From: Cylindrodendrum hubeiense
Taxonomy: Eukaryota; Ascomycota; Sordariomycetes; Hypocreales; Nectriaceae
Assembly (NCBI GenBank): GCA_014621425.1
Contig: JAANBB010000233.1
Span: forward strand, 1 to 62,153
Length of the DNA: 62,153 bases
Reading direction: 5' to 3'
Shown: piece by piece, positions 58,735 through 62,153 of the stretch
How the letters are laid out: every line of letters begins with the position of its first letter
Position numbering within the stretch: the stretch's first letter is position 1
Program-made: the position numbers and the translations under genes
Notes under the pieces: generated by a model
What the model was told of the DNA's origin: nothing
Seen by the model: the letters and a program-made list of their open reading frames with translations, nothing else
The model's database searches: none

Positions 58735-59766
58735 GGAGGGTTGGGATGGGATAGGCCGGCGGAGAGCACAAGTCTGTGAGTGACTGACGGAGTCGGCGTC
58801 GGCGTCGGTAGACGGTGGACGGGTGGAGGACAGTGGACGGTGACGGACGGTGACGATGACGATGGCGGGACAAGAGCAGCGGGCTTGAAATAGGCGGCCA
58901 CTAACAAGAACAAGCACTGGGCGGGTGGTTGAACTTGATGCGACTAACAAACAGCCAGCCAGAGAGCGAGACAAGAGATGGAGCTGCAACAAACAGTCGG
59001 GGTCTGAGTGAACAAAGAAACACACAACAAGACCAATTATGAGGAGCCAAGAACGATGGCGACGGCCGCCCTTTTCTGTCCTCTCGTGTCCGTCCTGTCC
59101 TATCCTATCCCGTCCATTCGTGTCCTGACCTCTTCCTCTCTAGCCCTCGCACGCACCCATCCCAACTCCAAGGTAGCTAGCACACCACGCAGAGCGCACA
59201 GCACCAAGGACCCGAGCCGCCTCCTCGTCGCAACATAATGAGAGGGAGAATTAATTAGATGGAGAATTGGAGGAAGGGCCCCCGGTCAGTCAGTGCTTGA
59301 TGATGCTTGCAAGTTGTCCCTGCGACTGGGACATGGGATTGGGATTGGGTGACCTCTTGGTGAGTTAGGACGTTCTTTGGACGGACGGACTCGGACTCTC
59401 AGGCTGGGACAGGATGCTCGAGCTTCGCTGCAGGTGGTCCCTCCAACGCTCCATGCTCCACGTTGGATGCTCCACGCTCCACGGCACGGGGAACCTGCCA
59501 GGCCAATGGCGAGCCGCTGGTCAGACGTCAGTCGTCCATGGCGGTCCCAAATGGAGCAACGGGGCAATGGGGCAACGGGGCCATGGGGGGGCGGCCATGG
59601 GGCAATGTCAATGGGCAATAGGCACTGAGCCAAGGGCCATGGGCCATGGGCCCAAATGGACAATCCAAATGGCTAATCCAATCCGGGTCGTCGTAGTCGT
59701 GGGCGGAGCTCCAACAAGGGACCATAAACCAAAGGGACCAAGAAAGCCAAGGGACCAAGCCTCAAA

Positions 59767-59796
59767 GTCGAGCAAGGTCGAGCAAGGTCGAGCAAG
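59767..59796. repeat. 10-bp tandem repeat, three copies
   Basis: Unit GTCGAGCAAG repeated exactly three times, in a purine-rich, low-complexity block 2.9 kb upstream of the WOPR regulator start. Confidence 0.85.
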
Positions 59797-60019
59797 GTCC
59801 CAGGGCCAAGATCCAAGGCCCTAAAACGCCCACGGCCACGACTATGATGACCAAGCCTCAAAGGCCAAGACGGTCCCGGTCGGTTCCATTGCCCGTCTTC
59901 GGACAAAGGGTCTTCGATCTTCCCGCGGGCTGCTTTATGCGAATCCAGGGCGAGTGCAAGAACAAGGCCAAGAAACAGGGCCAGGAACAGGCCAAACAAG
60001 CCAAGCCAAGGCGTGGCAG

Positions 60020-60065
60020 AGCAGCAGGGCAGGGCAGGACAGGGCAGGACGGGGCAGGGCAGGCG
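60020..60065. repeat. GGCAGGACAG-type purine repeat
   Basis: Degenerate GGGCA/GGACA repeats on the plus strand in the gene-free region. Simple sequence is the most economical reading. Confidence 0.6.
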
Positions 60066-61555
60066 CAGGGGACGACCTACAGTACGTGCATACCTAACGG
60101 GCGGATGCGACATGCCCAGGGCAGCACACTGGGCAACACTGGGCACGACTAGCTAGTAGCAGAGCAGCAGGGTCGCGCCTGGGGGTCCACGGGATAACAG
60201 ACACCGAAGATCCAGGAACCCAACGAACGACACCGGTTTCCCAGTTGAGTTAAAAACTAGAGCCAAGGCCGCTCAGACCAAGCTCCAGCGGCCCCAGAAC
60301 CCCACTACAAGCCTCTCATCAGACAAAAGTCCTGCGACTGACCCGACCCTGATTGCCCACTGCCGTGTACGCGGTACGGGCTATTCGAGGACCCCGTCTG
60401 TCCCGTCCGTGGACCCCGTGGACCCCATCGACCCCATTGACATCCAGTCCTACCGGTACTCCTCCTTCTCCTCCTTCTCCTCATCCAGCCACAAGGGTCC
60501 AAGCATGACCCAAAACCCCAAGCACCCCAGGACCCGAGCAAGCACCTACGACGTAAGGCTCCAAGGCAAGTGAGTGGGTGCCCCCCCATCGACGCTCCCC
60601 GTGGCCACCGATTGGGGGAGCCAACAGTCGACAACCGGCGGCCGACCGACTGCGTCCCCGTGCAACCCGCAATCGTCCAAGAGCCCAACTAGTAGACATA
60701 GATAGAGCCGTAGACTCCAACAGGACAATGGGCACCTCACGTCCCGTAACGCCAGCCCGCCAAGTGGGCTCGGCCGGATCCAGGTAGTGCGTACGGAGCA
60801 AGTGCGTAGTACTATGTACGTACCTCTATGTAGGTACTACATGCGTGGGATACTGTTTGGGCGCGATGGCTTGATGGCCCGATGTGTGGTGGTCCATCTT
60901 GATTCCCAAGGGTGCTGCGTAAATTTACGAGCAACTTGCACGGTATGGCCGGGGAGATTGGTCGGGCGACATGACAAAACAACGCCGCAAGCGGTGGCGT
61001 CAGACCAGCAGAACAGAGAGTCGAAATGCATCCAGACTCCGAGACCCTGGTGACCCTGCCCGGCACTCGCTGGACCCTGCCTCTGCGCGCGCGGGTGTAG
61101 GGTATGGCTACCGGTATGGAATGGACAGGTATGGAGGGCCCACGGGTATGGATGGGAACGTTCTACGTGCGGATGGGTATTGTGTGGAGGCTTCGCCCCT
61201 GTCCTGTGCCCTTTCTGGTGTCTCGAGTCGGCGAGACGAGATACGGGTTACCGTGATCTCTCCTCTCAGACATGCTCGTGCGGCAGACAGCCCTGCCGCC
61301 TTGCTGGACCTGGCCTGGCAGCGACCTTCCGGCCAGGGGGACCCTGAGTGGGTGTGGAAGGTGGTGTCGTAGCTAGCTTCGCTCGTACCGGGAGTGGGGC
61401 TTCGATCGCGCGCGTCGGAGCACTGCCGGCAGGTGCCGTCCATGGCGACGCTGGCTTGGCTGCGTGCAACTTGGGTGCGAGGGGCTTGGCTCTCGAGGCA
61501 GTCGCAAGCTGCGACGGGCTTGGAGGGGCTTGGAGGTGTCGAGGTGTTGCGGAGG

Positions 61556-61557
61556 NN
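61556..61557. other. Undetermined bases
   Basis: Two N positions in a G-rich context (GAGG-NN-TGGG). As at 58678, a sequencing or assembly uncertainty. Confidence 0.95.
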
Positions 61558-61999
61558 TGGGAGGGCTGGAGGCCACGACCATCCCCCATGTCCGCCCATG
61601 CCCATCACACCCATCGCCCATGCCCATCACCCACCCTCGCCCACCCTCGCCCGTCAACCACCCATGTCGTCCCCTACTACGTAGTACGTTACCGTCCTGC
61701 ACAGCTAATGGTACAGGTGCTATCTTCCCTTGCCCACAACCCACTGCTGCACAGCTAACAGCCCCCCAACGTGCTCAACCCCCGGGCGCAACCAGCGTCC
61801 AGCGACCAGGGAGGCCTGATGCTGGGCTTGCTTGCTGCCGCGACGGCGGCGGCGGACGCGGCGGCCACGGCCACAAAGACCGATGGACCTTTTCTGACGT
61901 CGATGGCCGTTGCCCCGGTCTTTTATCGCCATCACAACCCGGACCCCATGTCCTCCAATCCCGTTATTCTGGATACGGAACATCAACGACGACATCGAC

Positions 62000-62153
62000 A
62001 TGAACACCAACACCATCACCAACATCAACAACCCGCAACGACCAACTGTCAAAGCGCCTGGGCCACGGCCGTACTCGACGCCACCTATGCACATTGCGCT
62101 CCTAACCCTCCTTGCCCTCGTCTCTGCGCTTCTTCTGTCCTCTCCTCTCCTCC
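62000..62153 (+). CDS. Possible 5' end of a secreted or membrane-anchored protein gene (truncated by window)
   Basis: An open frame runs from ATG 62000 to the window edge. Its internal ATG at 62087 opens a strongly hydrophobic stretch (MHIALLTLLALVSALLLSS), a classic signal-peptide or signal-anchor profile. No further domain is visible because the window ends 22 codons later. It may equally be a chance frame in CT-rich leader DNA, so this is a weak call. Confidence 0.3.
   Translation, partial: MNTNTITNINNPQRPTVKAPGPRPYSTPPMHIALLTLLALVSALLLSSPLL

Larger units (their letters stand above)
56914..61999. promoter_or_regulatory. 5.1-kb gene-free region upstream of the WOPR regulator
   Basis: No supported gene on either strand. 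CT-rich on the minus strand near the gene. It has several low-complexity blocks: GAGAT repeats 58714-58734, TCCACG-type runs near 59435-59480, a 10-bp triplicate (59767-59796), GGGCA/GGACA purine repeats 60020-60065 and a TCC-rich run near 60463-60485. Undetermined bases occur at 58678-58679 and 61556-61557. Regulatory DNA or a long 5' UTR is the plausible content, since long upstream regions with autoregulation are known for Wor1-type genes. Confidence 0.55.

Noticed and set aside
1..62153. tRNA, rRNA, CRISPR or transposase genes
   Set aside because: I looked for B-box-like GGTTCGA stretches, tandem spaced repeats and recognisable transposase or reverse-transcriptase motifs. The only GTTCGA hits (e.g. 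near 26335 and 12288) lack a proper B box or lie in coding DNA. Fine-scale tRNA search by covariance model was not possible here.

Overview
The window is nuclear DNA of a filamentous ascomycete (Pezizomycotina, most likely Sordariomycetes and possibly Hypocreales; the order is inferred from resemblance, not proven). The grounds are compact genes with GT-AG introns of about 45-230 nt that often carry CTRAC-type branch sites, pyrimidine-rich leaders, and fungal families such as HapE, Mmm1, Vrg4, Ale1 and a Gti1/Pac2 (WOPR) regulator. I support 23 protein genes. For nearly all of them I rebuilt the exon structure by hand, and for most the exon lengths sum to a multiple of three. I see no rRNA, tRNA, transposon ORF or CRISPR array.

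Layout. 1-180 is almost pure A/T and stops abruptly just before an ER SUN-like gene (SLP1, +). Then come a Mei2-type RNA-binding protein (-), exocyst Sec15 (+), CCAAT-factor subunit HapE (-) and rRNA-processing Fcf2 (+). Next are two adjacent mitochondrial translation genes (uS10m/RSM10 and mitochondrial TrpRS/MSW1, both +) and a Kap122/importin-13-like karyopherin (-). 21.3-29.3 kb holds aminopeptidase P (+), a FUN14 protein (-), the centromeric histone CENP-A (-), a Der1-like derlin (+) and acireductone dioxygenase (+). 30.8-37.2 kb holds a short-chain dehydrogenase, the Golgi GDP-mannose transporter Vrg4 and the lysophospholipid acyltransferase Ale1 (all +). A serine-rich two-TM membrane protein (-) follows, then a 4.7-kb gene-free stretch, the CAAX protease Rce1 (+), ERMES Mmm1 (-), the SM protein Vps45 (+), mitochondrial tRNA modifier Mto1 (+), cardiolipin synthase Crd1 (-) and a Wor1/Ryp1/Sge1-type master regulator (-). 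The last 5.2 kb has no convincing gene except a possible secreted-protein start at the very edge.

The genes are housekeeping or regulatory, arranged as alternating divergent and convergent pairs, not as a biosynthetic or defence cluster. Two themes recur: mitochondria (RSM10, MSW1, FUN14, MMM1, MTO1, CRD1, possibly AMPP) and the secretory pathway (SLP1, SEC15, derlin, VRG4, RCE1, VPS45). I found no clear previously undescribed system. The best leads are the likely dual-start aminopeptidase P, reading-frame conflicts in CRD1 and the serine-rich gene, the frame-preserving derlin intron, the divergent CENP-A, an ATCGTG-rich array at 37.58-37.93 kb, a dispersed GGTACC-type motif, and the very large upstream regions of the WOPR regulator and the serine-rich gene/RCE1 pair.
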